Shown here: in pieces, positions 8,995 through 17,151 of the stretch | Layout: each line of letters starts with the position of its first letter | Numbering within the stretch: the first letter of the stretch is position 1 | From: JBMYYR01 sp049609625 | Lineage (GTDB): Bacteria; Bacteroidota; Bacteroidia; Flavobacteriales; CAJXXR01 | Reading direction: 5' to 3' | DNA: 42,525 nucleotides | NCBI GenBank assembly: GCA_049609625.1 | Contig: JBMYYR010000011.1 | Location: 1-42,525, forward strand | The notes under the pieces: generated by a model | The model's input: only the letters and a program-made list of their open reading frames with translations | Databases searched by the model: none | Told to the model about the DNA's origin: nothing | Position numbers and translations under genes: made by a program

Positions 8995-9612
8995 TTAAAC
9001 TTCTTCATTTTGAGCCGCTGAAGTTACGGTGTATTGAGCAATGTCTCGATCAAACAAATACAATCCGCCTTTGTCTTCTCCGATAAGCTTAAGTNNNNNN
9101 NNNNNNNNNNNNNNNNNNNNNNNNNNNNNNNNNNNNNNNNNNNNNNNNNNNNNNNNNNNNNNNNNNNNNNNNNNNNNNNNNNNNNNNNNNNNNTTGTCGA
9201 GAATAGATCTTGCTAAAGCTTCTTCTTCAATTTGCTCAGAGACAAACCATTGCAAGAAATTGTGAGTGGTGTAATCTTTATTTTCTAAACAAAGAAAAAC
9301 CAAATGATTGATGCTTTCGCTAACTTGAATTTCGTGTTGCAATAAAATTTCACATACTTGGCTCAAGCTATCAAACTCCAATCGGGGTTGTTCTAAAGCT
9401 GGCACAAGAGCTTGTCCGCCTCTTTCGTTGATGTATTTAAACAATTTGAGCATGTGCATACGCTCTTCATCTGAATGTGAGTAGAAAAAATCTGCCGACC
9501 CTTCCATACCTTGACCTTCGCACCAAGATGCCATTGCTAAATATAGTTGTGATGACGCTGCTTCGCTTTTTACTTGATTGTTTAAAGCCTCTTCTATTTT
9601 ATTGTGAATCAT
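8995..9612 (-). CDS. ftnA: Ferritin (interrupted by an assembly gap)
   Basis: Non-haem ferritin that oxidises Fe2+ and stores iron in a 24-subunit cytoplasmic shell. The ferroxidase ligands are visible: Glu in QVKSEAASSQLYL (about residue 17), EERMH (EExxH, about 50-53), and the later Glu/Gln positions in SEQIEEE. The C-terminal part reads LKLIGEDKGGLYLFDRD. As given, the frame carries 34 unknown residues from the N run at 9095-9193. Known ferritins have essentially nothing between SILD and KLKLIGED; deleting all 99 Ns gives GAC AAA CTT AAG (D-K-L-K) and a 172-residue protein, the usual size. The gap therefore probably contains no missing sequence. Start is the ATG at 9612, in a normal ferritin N-terminus. 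Confidence 0.93.
   Translation of the reverse strand: MIHNKIEEALNNQVKSEAASSQLYLAMASWCEGQGMEGSADFFYSHSDEERMHMLKLFKYINERGGQALVPALEQPRLEFDSLSQVCEILLQHEIQVSESINHLVFLCLENKDYTTHNFLQWFVSEQIEEEALARSILDXXXXXXXXXXXXXXXXXXXXXXXXXXXXXXXXXXLKLIGEDKGGLYLFDRDIAQYTVTSAAQNEEV
9095..9193. other. Run of 99 Ns (assembly gap) inside ferritin
   Basis: 99 undetermined bases. On the coding (minus) strand the left flank ends ...CTCGACAA and the right flank begins ACTTAAGC. Joined directly they give an uninterrupted ferritin frame with the expected Lys, so the N count looks like a scaffolding estimate rather than real missing DNA. Confidence 0.95.
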
Positions 9613-9638
9613 AATGTTATGTTTTTTTTTGTTATTAA

Positions 9639-10415
9639 TTATCTTTTTAGAAAAACGTAGTTTAAACCTATTTTGACTGCCACAAATCTAATCTTAGATT
9701 CTCGGTGTTGATCTATACTTCGCAAGCTATATTCGCCTTGAGCGAAGATTGAAAAACGTTGACCAAACAAGGCATCTAAGCCACCCACAAGACCAACACT
9801 GACGTCGTTGTCGGTAATATATTGTTCAACATTAATATTATTATCAGAAATACTTCTTGTACCGATAGGCTTAAATTCATCGCTTGATTTCAGACTCACA
9901 CTTCCGTTGAATCCTGCGTAGGCCGCAACAAATGAATTAATGTTCTTTTTGAACAATACAGGAATTTCTATTCTATAATCCTCAAAATCTTCATCGTATC
10001 GATAATCTCTTTTTTTGAGTGGAAAATAGGCTAATGCCGTATAAATTTCATCCCATTCGAGATCGCCCCAATGCTCCTTACTTATCTTAGTGGTATAGCC
10101 CCATTTAGAAACAATGGCGCCCAAATCTATACTATAACGTTGGTTGAAATCTAAGGTCAATCGATAGCCAATAAACCAATTTTGTGTTGCTTCGGTCTCA
10201 AAATCTAATAATGTGTTTTGTGTATTTGCTCGATATTTTTCTTTGTCTTGATCATCAATTTCGTAATTAACTCGAATTTCATCCGTGTCTAATGACCTCG
10301 CATATAAGTTTGTCGAATTCAAACCTAAGGTAAATTGATGTCGGATTTGATACTGGCTAAAGCCCTCAAAAACAAAGAGTAAGGCAAAAACACAAGAAAA
10401 AATAAATTTAGTCAT
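9639..10415 (-). CDS. Outer-membrane beta-barrel protein (PorT-like), unknown function
   Basis: 258 residues with a signal peptide (MTKFIFSCVFALLFVFEGFSQ). The rest alternates polar and hydrophobic residues as in small Bacteroidota beta-barrels of the PorT/OMP_b-brl type: YRLTLDFNQRYSIDLGAIVS, IPVLFKKNINSFVAAYAGFN, GLVGGLDALFGQRFSIFAQG, ending in a strand with a hydrophobic tail (KIGLNYVFLKR). No specific function can be assigned. It lies 26 bp upstream of ferritin on the same strand and could be cotranscribed with it; a TAnnTTTG box is found 51 bp before the start. Confidence 0.75.
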   Translation of the reverse strand: MTKFIFSCVFALLFVFEGFSQYQIRHQFTLGLNSTNLYARSLDTDEIRVNYEIDDQDKEKYRANTQNTLLDFETEATQNWFIGYRLTLDFNQRYSIDLGAIVSKWGYTTKISKEHWGDLEWDEIYTALAYFPLKKRDYRYDEDFEDYRIEIPVLFKKNINSFVAAYAGFNGSVSLKSSDEFKPIGTRSISDNNINVEQYITDNDVSVGLVGGLDALFGQRFSIFAQGEYSLRSIDQHRESKIRFVAVKIGLNYVFLKR

Positions 10416-10465
10416 AAGAGGAGTTGTTTGATAATTGTCGATGATTTTGGATGAAAATCTAAACG

Positions 10466-10473
10466 CAAAATTA
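10466..10473 (-). promoter_or_regulatory. Candidate -7 box TAATTTTG
   Basis: On the minus strand the bases read TAATTTTG, an exact match to the Bacteroidota -7 consensus TAnnTTTG, ending 51 bp before the ATG of the beta-barrel gene at 10415. A -33 TTG at the right spacing is not clear, so this rests on the -7 element and position only. Confidence 0.4.
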
Positions 10474-10570
10474 CTTTAAATGCTTTTAATAAAAGAAAAA
10501 CTAGGCAAATGAAGCGTAAAATTAACTATTTTAGCCTATTATTAGTCTATTCAAATCGTAAAAAAATAAA

Positions 10571-11926
10571 ATGTTTGAACAGTTCGAAAAACAATCTGCC
10601 GAATCTTGGCGAAAAAAAATAGAAACAGACCTCAAAGGCGCGTCTTTTGACACACTAAACTGGAAGACCAAAGAAGGCTTTACGCTCGCTCCTTTCTACA
10701 CCAAAGAAGATAGACCAAACGACAGCATTTCTTATAAAAAAAGTGGGCAATGGTCTATTATTGAACACATTACAATTTCTGATGAAAGTAAAAACAACAA
10801 GGCCTTTTTAGAGGTTTTGGCTTGTGGAGTTGATGCTCTAGAACTTGATTTTTCTTCAAAATCGGAAGTGAATTTCGACTTGCTGTTTAAAGACGTTCGA
10901 TTGAATTGCATTACACTTATCATGCATATTGACTGCCATCAATTGGATCTTTTAGCTTCATTTTTGGACTATGCCAAAGCGAATTACGACCTAAATACAC
11001 TTAACTTTAGTTTAAGTTATGATGTTTTTCACTCTTATTATAAATCTGGAGAAATCGACCCAAAGCTCGATACGTTTTTAAATCAATTAAAATCCATTGC
11101 CGAAGCCCATTCGTTTGAAACATTTCGATTTGGAGCAATCGATTTACGTTACCTCGAACTGGCAGGCGCAACTTGTAGTCAGCAATTGGCTTATGCCTTG
11201 TCTATCGCCCAATATTTTGTAAAACATTGGGGTTCTAAACTGGTTTTTCAGTCGATGTCTTGTTTTAGTTCTACAAGTTCAAATTTCTTTTTTGAGCTTG
11301 CAAAACTTAAGACTTTACGTGCGCTTTGGGCGTTTTATGCCGAGCAATATGGCGAAACGTCCAAACTTTGGATTTCGGCAAGTACCAGCCAAAGAAATAA
11401 AACACTTTACGATCCTTATGTCAATGTTTTGAGAACGTGCTCAGAGACTTTTTCGGCTATTTTAGCTGGCGCTGATGCGGTTCACACCCAAGCTTTTGAT
11501 CATATTTATAAAGAGTCAAATGCGTTTTCTTCTCGCATCGCCAGAAATCAGCAACTTTTGCTCAAAGGCGAAAGTTATATCGAGCATTTTGCAGATCCGA
11601 GCGCAGGTTCATATTATGTAGAACATTTGGTTGAAGTTTTAGAAAAAGAGAGCTATTCCAAATTTCAAATGATTGATAGCTTTGGTTTTGAGGAGTATTT
11701 AAGTTCTGGAACATTGAAAACAGAGCTTGAAAACCAGCAAAATCAAGATTTAGAAGATGTTGAGCAGAACAAAATCGAACTTTTAGGCTCAAATCTATAT
11801 CCAAATCAGGAAGAACAGATGAAAACTGAACTTGAACACGAGCTGCATCCTTATCAAGATTATTTTCTTTCAACAAAAAGATTATCAGCTCATTACGAAA
11901 ACCAAAGACTAGCCAAAGAATCTTAA
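10571..11926 (+). CDS. mutA: Methylmalonyl-CoA mutase, small (beta) subunit
   Basis: 451 residues, homologous to the TIM-barrel part of methylmalonyl-CoA mutase but lacking a B12-binding C-terminal domain. Family-like blocks include ESWRKKIETDLKGASFDTLN at the N-terminus, AGATCSQQLAYALSIAQYF (compare AGATCDIELAYTLADGLEY in the large subunit), YDPYVNVLRTCSETFSAILAGADAVHTQAFD and DPSAGSYYVEHL. This subunit is catalytically inactive in known heterodimers and supports the large subunit. It is shorter than the ~620-residue MutA of Propionibacterium, as is common in Bacteroidota. It ends 2 bp before mutB, so the pair is surely cotranscribed. Confidence 0.94.
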   Translation: MFEQFEKQSAESWRKKIETDLKGASFDTLNWKTKEGFTLAPFYTKEDRPNDSISYKKSGQWSIIEHITISDESKNNKAFLEVLACGVDALELDFSSKSEVNFDLLFKDVRLNCITLIMHIDCHQLDLLASFLDYAKANYDLNTLNFSLSYDVFHSYYKSGEIDPKLDTFLNQLKSIAEAHSFETFRFGAIDLRYLELAGATCSQQLAYALSIAQYFVKHWGSKLVFQSMSCFSSTSSNFFFELAKLKTLRALWAFYAEQYGETSKLWISASTSQRNKTLYDPYVNVLRTCSETFSAILAGADAVHTQAFDHIYKESNAFSSRIARNQQLLLKGESYIEHFADPSAGSYYVEHLVEVLEKESYSKFQMIDSFGFEEYLSSGTLKTELENQQNQDLEDVEQNKIELLGSNLYPNQEEQMKTELEHELHPYQDYFLSTKRLSAHYENQRLAKES

Positions 11927-11928
11927 TT

Positions 11929-14070
11929 ATGATCACTAAACCACTTTCTTTTTCGGCTATTGAGTATCGAAAAACCAACCTAAATTCAAAATCCTCATCA
12001 GAACCAATTTGGACAAGTCCAGAAGGCATCGACATCAAATCTGTTTATCAGAAAGAGGATGAAAACGAACTCGAACATCTTGATTTTGTTGCCGGATTAG
12101 CTCCAAATCTTCGCGGGCCCTATTCTACAATGTACGTCAAAAGACCTTGGACAATCCGACAATACGCTGGATTTTCGACTGCCGAAGAATCCAATGCGTT
12201 TTATAGACGAAACCTTGCCGCAGGACAAAAAGGACTTTCGGTCGCTTTCGATTTAGCCACGCACCGCGGTTACGATTCCGATCATCCGAGAGTAACTGGA
12301 GATGTAGGAAAAGCTGGTGTTGCCATCGATTCTATTTTGGACATGAAACGCCTTTTTGAAGGTATTCCATTAGATAAAATGTCGGTTTCGATGACGATGA
12401 ATGGCGCCGTTTTGCCCATTTTGGCCTTCTATATTGTTGCCGCCGAAGAACAAGGTGTCGACAAAGCTTTGCTTTCTGGAACCATTCAGAATGATATTTT
12501 GAAGGAATTTATGGTGAGAAACACCTATATCTATCCACCAAAACAATCGATGAAAATCATCTCAGATATTTTTGAATACACGTCCAAAAATATGCCCAAA
12601 TTCAACTCGATAAGCATTTCGGGTTACCACATGCAAGAAGCTGGCGCAACCTGCGACATCGAATTGGCTTACACCCTCGCCGATGGTTTAGAATACATCC
12701 GAACTGGACTAAAAGCAGGTATGGACATCGATACTTTTGCACCTCGATTGTCTTTCTTTTGGGGCATCGGGATGAATCATTTTACAGAAATTGCTAAACT
12801 GCGAGCCGCCAGAATGTTGTGGGCAAAATTGGTCAGTCAATTTAATCCAAAGAACCCTAAAAGCCTAGCTCTCAGAACGCATTGCCAGACTTCAGGCTGG
12901 AGTTTGACCGAGCAAGATCCGTTTAACAACATCGGCAGAACACTCATTGAAGCCATGTCGGCGGTGTTTGGTGGCACACAATCTTTGCACACCAATGCCT
13001 TGGATGAAGCCATTGCTTTACCAACCGATTTTTCAGCTCGAATTGCTCGAAATACTCAAATTTTCATCCAAAAAGAAACCGACATTTGTCGTCATATTGA
13101 CCCTTGGGCAGGTTCTTATTTTGTTGAAAACCTCACCAAAGATATTGCCGACAAAGCTTGGGCACACATCGAAGAAATTGAAGCTTTGGGTGGTATGGCA
13201 AAAGCTATTGAAACTGGTTTACCAAAAGCTAGAATCGAGGAAGCAGCCGCCAAAAAACAAGCTAGAATCGATAGTGGAAAAGATCAAATTATTGGCGTAA
13301 ACACCAACCGATTGGCTGAAGAAGCCCCTTTGGACACTTTAGAAATTGACAACACAACTGTTCGAGAAGCACAAGTGGAACAACTTAAACACTTGAAAGC
13401 AAATCGAGATTCTAAAGCTACACAAAAAGCTCTTGAGCAATTAACCTCAGCGGCAAAAACAGGAAAAGGAAATCTTTTGGAAGCCGCCGTAGAAGCGGCT
13501 CGGTGCCGAGCAAGTTTAGGCGAAATTTCAGATGCTTTAGAAACTGTTTTTGGAAGATACAAAGCTCAAATTCAATCTATTAAAGGTGTTTACATGAAAG
13601 AAGTTAAAGACGATAAAGTATTCAAAAAAGCCTTAGAACTCAGTCATACCTTTGCCGAAATTGACGGTAGACGACCTCGGATTATGGTTGCCAAAATGGG
13701 TCAGGACGGACACGATAGAGGCGCAAAAGTTATCTCGACAAGCTTTGCCGATATTGGTTTTGATGTTGATATTGGCCCTTTATTCCAAACGCCTGCCGAA
13801 GCCGCCAAACAAGCCGTTGAAAATGACGTGCATATTTTGGGTGTTTCTTCCTTAGCTGCCGGACATAAAACCTTGATTCCTGAACTTATCGCAGAACTAA
13901 AACACCAAGGCAGACCAGATATTATGGTCATTGTTGGCGGCGTGATTCCGCCACAAGATTATGATTTTCTGTTTGAAACTGGCGTTGTGGGCGTCTTTGG
14001 TCCAGGAACTGTCATTGCCCAAGCCGCCTCAGAAATTTTAGAAATCTTAATCGAAGCCTATTCGGATTAA
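11929..14070 (+). CDS. mutB: Methylmalonyl-CoA mutase, large (alpha) subunit
   Basis: 713 residues; interconverts succinyl-CoA and (R)-methylmalonyl-CoA using adenosylcobalamin. The N-terminal TIM-barrel domain has GPYSTMYVKRPWTIRQYAGF, GLSVAFDLATHRGYDSDHPR and AGATCDIELAYTL. The C-terminal B12 domain has the lower-ligand motif DxHxxG in GQDGHDRGAKVIS near residue 591, followed by GPLFQTPAEAAKQAVENDVH and GGVIPPQDY. It is downstream of the small subunit and 12 bp upstream of coaD. No cobalamin riboswitch is visible before the mutA start. In Flavobacteriia the enzyme is linked to propionyl-CoA and branched-chain amino acid breakdown. Confidence 0.97.
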   Translation: MITKPLSFSAIEYRKTNLNSKSSSEPIWTSPEGIDIKSVYQKEDENELEHLDFVAGLAPNLRGPYSTMYVKRPWTIRQYAGFSTAEESNAFYRRNLAAGQKGLSVAFDLATHRGYDSDHPRVTGDVGKAGVAIDSILDMKRLFEGIPLDKMSVSMTMNGAVLPILAFYIVAAEEQGVDKALLSGTIQNDILKEFMVRNTYIYPPKQSMKIISDIFEYTSKNMPKFNSISISGYHMQEAGATCDIELAYTLADGLEYIRTGLKAGMDIDTFAPRLSFFWGIGMNHFTEIAKLRAARMLWAKLVSQFNPKNPKSLALRTHCQTSGWSLTEQDPFNNIGRTLIEAMSAVFGGTQSLHTNALDEAIALPTDFSARIARNTQIFIQKETDICRHIDPWAGSYFVENLTKDIADKAWAHIEEIEALGGMAKAIETGLPKARIEEAAAKKQARIDSGKDQIIGVNTNRLAEEAPLDTLEIDNTTVREAQVEQLKHLKANRDSKATQKALEQLTSAAKTGKGNLLEAAVEAARCRASLGEISDALETVFGRYKAQIQSIKGVYMKEVKDDKVFKKALELSHTFAEIDGRRPRIMVAKMGQDGHDRGAKVISTSFADIGFDVDIGPLFQTPAEAAKQAVENDVHILGVSSLAAGHKTLIPELIAELKHQGRPDIMVIVGGVIPPQDYDFLFETGVVGVFGPGTVIAQAASEILEILIEAYSD

Positions 14071-14082
14071 TCCTTTTTCATT

Positions 14083-14562
14083 ATGCCAAATCAACCAAAA
14101 CGTATTGCTGTTTTTCCAGGTTCTTTCGATCCTTTTACCAAAGGTCATGAAGACGTTGTAGCTAGATTACACCCTTTATTTGATGAATTTATTATCGCCA
14201 TTGGTAGTAATAGCGCTAAAACCTATCGCTTTAGTTTAGAACAAAGAAAAGCGTGGATTTCAGCTGTTTTCCAAAACCAGAGCAACATAAAAGTCATTGA
14301 TTACAAAGGACTTACTATTGATTTTTGTTCCAAACTTGGAGCAAATTATATTGTGCGTGGTTTGCGAAATTCTAATGATTATGAGTACGAAAAAAGCATT
14401 GCACAGATGAATGCCAAACTCAATCCAAAAATAGAAACCATTTTAGTAAATACAAGCCCTGAATTTGCCTCTATTTCTTCAACCATCGTCCGCGATATTT
14501 TGAAAAATCAAGGCGATGCTTCTTTGTTTTTACCTGAGCTTATTAGTAAAGACTTGAATTAA
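14083..14562 (+). CDS. coaD: Pantetheine-phosphate adenylyltransferase
   Basis: 159 residues, the usual length of CoaD, which transfers AMP from ATP to 4'-phosphopantetheine in coenzyme A synthesis. The nucleotidyltransferase T/HxGH motif lies in FPGSFDPFTKGHEDVV (about residues 9-24), and the second ATP motif ISSTIVRDI is near the C-terminus (compare ISSTxVR/K in the family). YIVRGLRNSNDYEYE is the substrate-binding segment. It is the third gene of the mutA-mutB-coaD run, a plausible link because both functions concern CoA thioesters. The R-M island begins right after its stop codon. Confidence 0.96.
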   Translation: MPNQPKRIAVFPGSFDPFTKGHEDVVARLHPLFDEFIIAIGSNSAKTYRFSLEQRKAWISAVFQNQSNIKVIDYKGLTIDFCSKLGANYIVRGLRNSNDYEYEKSIAQMNAKLNPKIETILVNTSPEFASISSTIVRDILKNQGDASLFLPELISKDLN

Positions 14563-14702
14563 TGGACGTTAATACACTATCCACCTTATACGAAACGCCA
14601 GTTACACAAAAACTAAGAATACCATCGCACGCCTTACTTTCTTCCCGCTACTGAGTGAGATTTTTTTCATAACTTGCAACTGTAAAAACAAAACAAACGT
14701 AA
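14563..14702. other. Left junction of the restriction-modification island
   Basis: 140 bases between coaD and the methyltransferase gene. No open frame, tRNA, integrase or clear direct repeat is seen. An in-frame TAA at 14700-14702 directly abuts the GTG used as methyltransferase start. Base composition shifts to more AT-rich beyond this point. No match to the right-hand junction (17925-18301) is obvious by eye. Confidence 0.4.
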
Positions 14703-15878
14703 GTGCTTCTAAAAGAAAAAATATCGATTGAGCATTTTGAAGATAAGAAATTCAAAATCAAACTCATAGAATCTGAAAAAGATACTAAGGCTGCATTTAC
14801 GCATTATTTACATAACCACAAAAATGGAGTTTCTCAGTTCTTTAAACCTGATGCAATTGAACACGTTAAAAATTTATTTGAATACAAATTCCCAGAAGAA
14901 AACGTTTCAAATTTAGTAGCTGAAGAAGCCTTACAACAATTACTTTTTCAACAAGAAAACATTCCTTTTCCCGCACCACAAAAACCTGATTTTAAGTTTA
15001 TTGACTTATTTGCTGGAATTGGCGGATTTAGGTTAGCTTTTCAAAACTTGAAAGGAAAATGTGTTTATACAAGTGAATGGGATAAATATTCAAAGCAAAC
15101 TTATCAAGCAAATTTTGGAGAAATTCCATTTGGAGATATAACAAAAGAAAGCACGAAAAATTATATTCCTGACGGATTTGATGTTTTGTGTGCAGGTTTT
15201 CCTTGTCAAGCATTTTCAATTGCTGGAAACAGAAAAGGATTTGCTGATACAAGAGGAACTTTATTTTTTGATGTAGAGCAAATTATAGAAAAACACAGAC
15301 CAAAAGTTGTTTTTCTTGAAAATGTAAAAAACTTAGTTTCTCACGATAAAGGAAAAACATTTAAAACAATCATTGAAATTTTAGAACAAAAATTAGGCTA
15401 CAAAACTTATAGTTCTGTTTTAAACTCAATGACTCACGCAAATATTCCACAAAATAGAGAACGAATTTTTATTGTTGCTTTTGACCCACAACAAGTTGAA
15501 AATCATTCTAACTTTAAATTTCCAGAGAAAAAAGTAGAACTCACGAAAAACATTCACGATATATTAGAAAAAGGAAAACAAGAAAATAAATATTATTATC
15601 CTAAAGACCATAAATATTATCCTGAATTGGAAAAAACAATGACTTCAAAAGACACTGTTTATCAATGGAGAAGAGTTTATGTTAGAGAGAATAAAAGTAA
15701 CGTCTGCCCTACACTAACTGCAAATATGGGAACTGGAGGACACAATGTTCCTTTAATAAAAGACAATTATGGAATTAGAAAATTAACACCAAGAGAATGT
15801 TTTTCTTTTCAAGGTTATCCTCAAAATTATATTTTACCAAACCTTGCAAACAGTAAATTATATATGCAGGCTTCTTAA
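14703..15878 (+). CDS. DNA C5-cytosine methyltransferase missing motif X (probably truncated)
   Basis: 391 residues, Dcm-type organisation with a ~95-residue N-terminal extension before the catalytic domain. Motif I is FIDLFAGIGGFRLAF (about 99-113), motif IV with catalytic Cys168 is AGFPCQAFSIAG, motif VI is ENV (206-208), motif VIII is QNRERI (250-255), and motif IX is RKLTPREC (359-366). A short target recognition region, including CPTLTANMGTGGHNVP, separates VIII and IX. The protein then stops at ANSKLYMQAS, precisely where the motif X sequence QxGNSV should begin, and I find no such sequence in the other frames. No in-frame ATG precedes the catalytic core, so GTG at 14703, right after a stop, is the only reasonable start. 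The next gene follows by 4 bp. Target sequence not assignable with confidence. Confidence 0.9.
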   Translation: MLLKEKISIEHFEDKKFKIKLIESEKDTKAAFTHYLHNHKNGVSQFFKPDAIEHVKNLFEYKFPEENVSNLVAEEALQQLLFQQENIPFPAPQKPDFKFIDLFAGIGGFRLAFQNLKGKCVYTSEWDKYSKQTYQANFGEIPFGDITKESTKNYIPDGFDVLCAGFPCQAFSIAGNRKGFADTRGTLFFDVEQIIEKHRPKVVFLENVKNLVSHDKGKTFKTIIEILEQKLGYKTYSSVLNSMTHANIPQNRERIFIVAFDPQQVENHSNFKFPEKKVELTKNIHDILEKGKQENKYYYPKDHKYYPELEKTMTSKDTVYQWRRVYVRENKSNVCPTLTANMGTGGHNVPLIKDNYGIRKLTPRECFSFQGYPQNYILPNLANSKLYMQAS

Positions 15879-15882
15879 AATT

Positions 15883-16656
15883 ATGAAAACAAAGAATAAT
15901 AAACATAAAAATTATGAAATCCTAAATTTGATTGGATATGGTCTGTCAAAATTTAACAGCGATTTTATTAAGGAATTTGGATTTACAACCAAAACTTCTT
16001 TTTATGAGTTTTTTGTAGAAAATAATATTGCTAAAACTACAGGAACAGTAAAAAATAGAATGGACTTGTTTGATAATTTTTTCCCAGATAATGGCAGGAA
16101 GGGCTGGTGGCAAAAAGGAGACACATATATTCATAGAAAATTATTAATAGATAGCTTGTTTGGAAATGAAAATGTAAAAGAATATGCTGATATTGTAAAG
16201 TTATTTTTAAAAGAAAATCAAAAGTTAAAAGAAACATTTGTTGACGTGAAACCTATAGTAAAATCAAGGTTTAAAAAACTTCAAGAAACAGGTTTAGAAG
16301 CAGAATTGTATTTTATGAATAATTTTAATTTAATTCCTGCTTTTAAAAATGGGAAACTTGAAGATGCAAGATTATTTGGCGATGGCTATGATTTTCAAGT
16401 AGATGTTAATGAAAGTTCGTATTTAGCAGAAATAAAAGGAATTAGGGCTAATAAAGGTAGATTTAGATTAACTGAAAACGAATACAAAAAAGCACTAGAA
16501 TATAAAGATGATTACATAGTCACATTAGTTTTAAACTTAAATGACATACCAATTTTTAAAACAATTGAAAATCCAATAAAAAATTTATCTTTTAAAAAAA
16601 GAAATATTCCTTCAACAATTTCGGTTGAATATCATTTAGAAAAAGAAATATGCTGA
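15883..16656 (+). CDS. DUF3883-type PD-(D/E)XK protein, likely type II restriction endonuclease
   Basis: 257 residues from the ATG at 15883. The C-terminal half matches the DUF3883 pattern: GLEAELYFMNNF, then FGDGYDFQVDV, then YLAEIKGIRANKGRFRLTEN, then EYKDDYIVTLVL. The D in GYDF and the E-x-K in AEIKG, with the earlier helix Glu, fit a PD-(D/E)XK nuclease core. The N-terminal half (about 1-110) is a helical domain I do not recognise (EFGFTTKTSFYEFFVENNIA), perhaps DNA-binding. It starts 4 bp after the methyltransferase gene, the usual M-R arrangement, so a cognate endonuclease role is the best inference. An alternative is a stand-alone defence nuclease. Its stop overlaps the start of the next gene. 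Confidence 0.8.
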   Translation: MKTKNNKHKNYEILNLIGYGLSKFNSDFIKEFGFTTKTSFYEFFVENNIAKTTGTVKNRMDLFDNFFPDNGRKGWWQKGDTYIHRKLLIDSLFGNENVKEYADIVKLFLKENQKLKETFVDVKPIVKSRFKKLQETGLEAELYFMNNFNLIPAFKNGKLEDARLFGDGYDFQVDVNESSYLAEIKGIRANKGRFRLTENEYKKALEYKDDYIVTLVLNLNDIPIFKTIENPIKNLSFKKRNIPSTISVEYHLEKEIC

Positions 16657-16895
16657 GTTTAAATAATAAAATAAAACATTTTAAAGATTATATTTCTATA
16701 AAAAACGAAAACTATGGAGATATGATGAAAGACGAGATATATTTTTACTTTTTCGAAAATGAGAATAATTTGGATTTTTTAAATAACCTTGAAAGTGAAA
16801 ATGATATTGAAAACAAAGTTGAGTTTCTTGTATCCAAAATGATTCTTAATGAACACCAAGAGGGATTGGGATATATCATTGAAAATTATGTTTAG
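16650..16895 (+). CDS. Small acidic protein of unknown function in the R-M island
   Basis: 81 residues, no family recognised. Its ATG (16650) lies inside the last codons of the DUF3883 gene, whose TGA is at 16654-16656 in another frame, so the two are probably translationally coupled. The sequence is acidic and helical (KDEIYFYFFENENNLDFLNNLESENDIENKVEFL). It has no signal peptide or membrane segment. The coupling argues that it is a real gene and part of the same unit; an accessory or control role is possible but unsupported. Confidence 0.55.
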   Translation: MLSLNNKIKHFKDYISIKNENYGDMMKDEIYFYFFENENNLDFLNNLESENDIENKVEFLVSKMILNEHQEGLGYIIENYV

Positions 16896-16914
16896 TCTTA
16901 AAATAAAAGAATGA

Positions 16915-17151
16915 GAAGTCTTTGAAGCAAAAGTCTGTCAAGAAAATTCTAAAGCTTTAATGACAAACCCTAATAAAGCTCTATCCGACTGGCTTCTAAG
17001 AAAAATATTACAATTAGAAGAAGGTGAATTAGCAACAATTGAAAAATTAGATAAATTAGGTTTTGATAGTGTAATTATTACTAAAAACGAAAAATCTGAA
17101 TTTAAAATTGATATAATGAAAACCGATTCTTATGACAAATTTATAAAATGA
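16915..17151 (+). pseudogene. Start-less C-terminal remnant, probably of a restriction enzyme
   Basis: The frame is open from 16915 to the stop at 17149-17151. The first ATG is at 16960 and would give 63 residues, but coding-like sequence continues upstream of it: FEAKVCQENSKAL precedes MTNPNKALSDWLLRKILQL. The reading ends with SYDKFIK. That continuity without a start, right after a TGA at 16912-16914, indicates the tail of a longer protein whose front is gone. The tail resembles C-terminal ends of type II restriction enzymes as far as I can recall, but I cannot name the family with confidence. It overlaps the start of the HpaII-like gene (ATGA at 17148). Confidence 0.55.

Noticed and set aside
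9034..9265. Plus-strand frames across the N gap
   Set aside because: They are open only because of undetermined bases and lie opposite ferritin.
10474..10570. Cobalamin riboswitch before methylmalonyl-CoA mutase
   Set aside because: The leader is only ~100 AT-rich bases and has no B12-box-like GCCACTG sequence or long stems.
13284..13931. Minus-strand open frames opposite mutB
   Set aside because: They are shadows of a strongly conserved gene with no independent support.
15860..15900. Simple frameshift as the cause of the short methyltransferase
   Set aside because: None of the three frames after KLYMQA gives a GNSV-like motif, so a single-base error in this place does not explain the loss.
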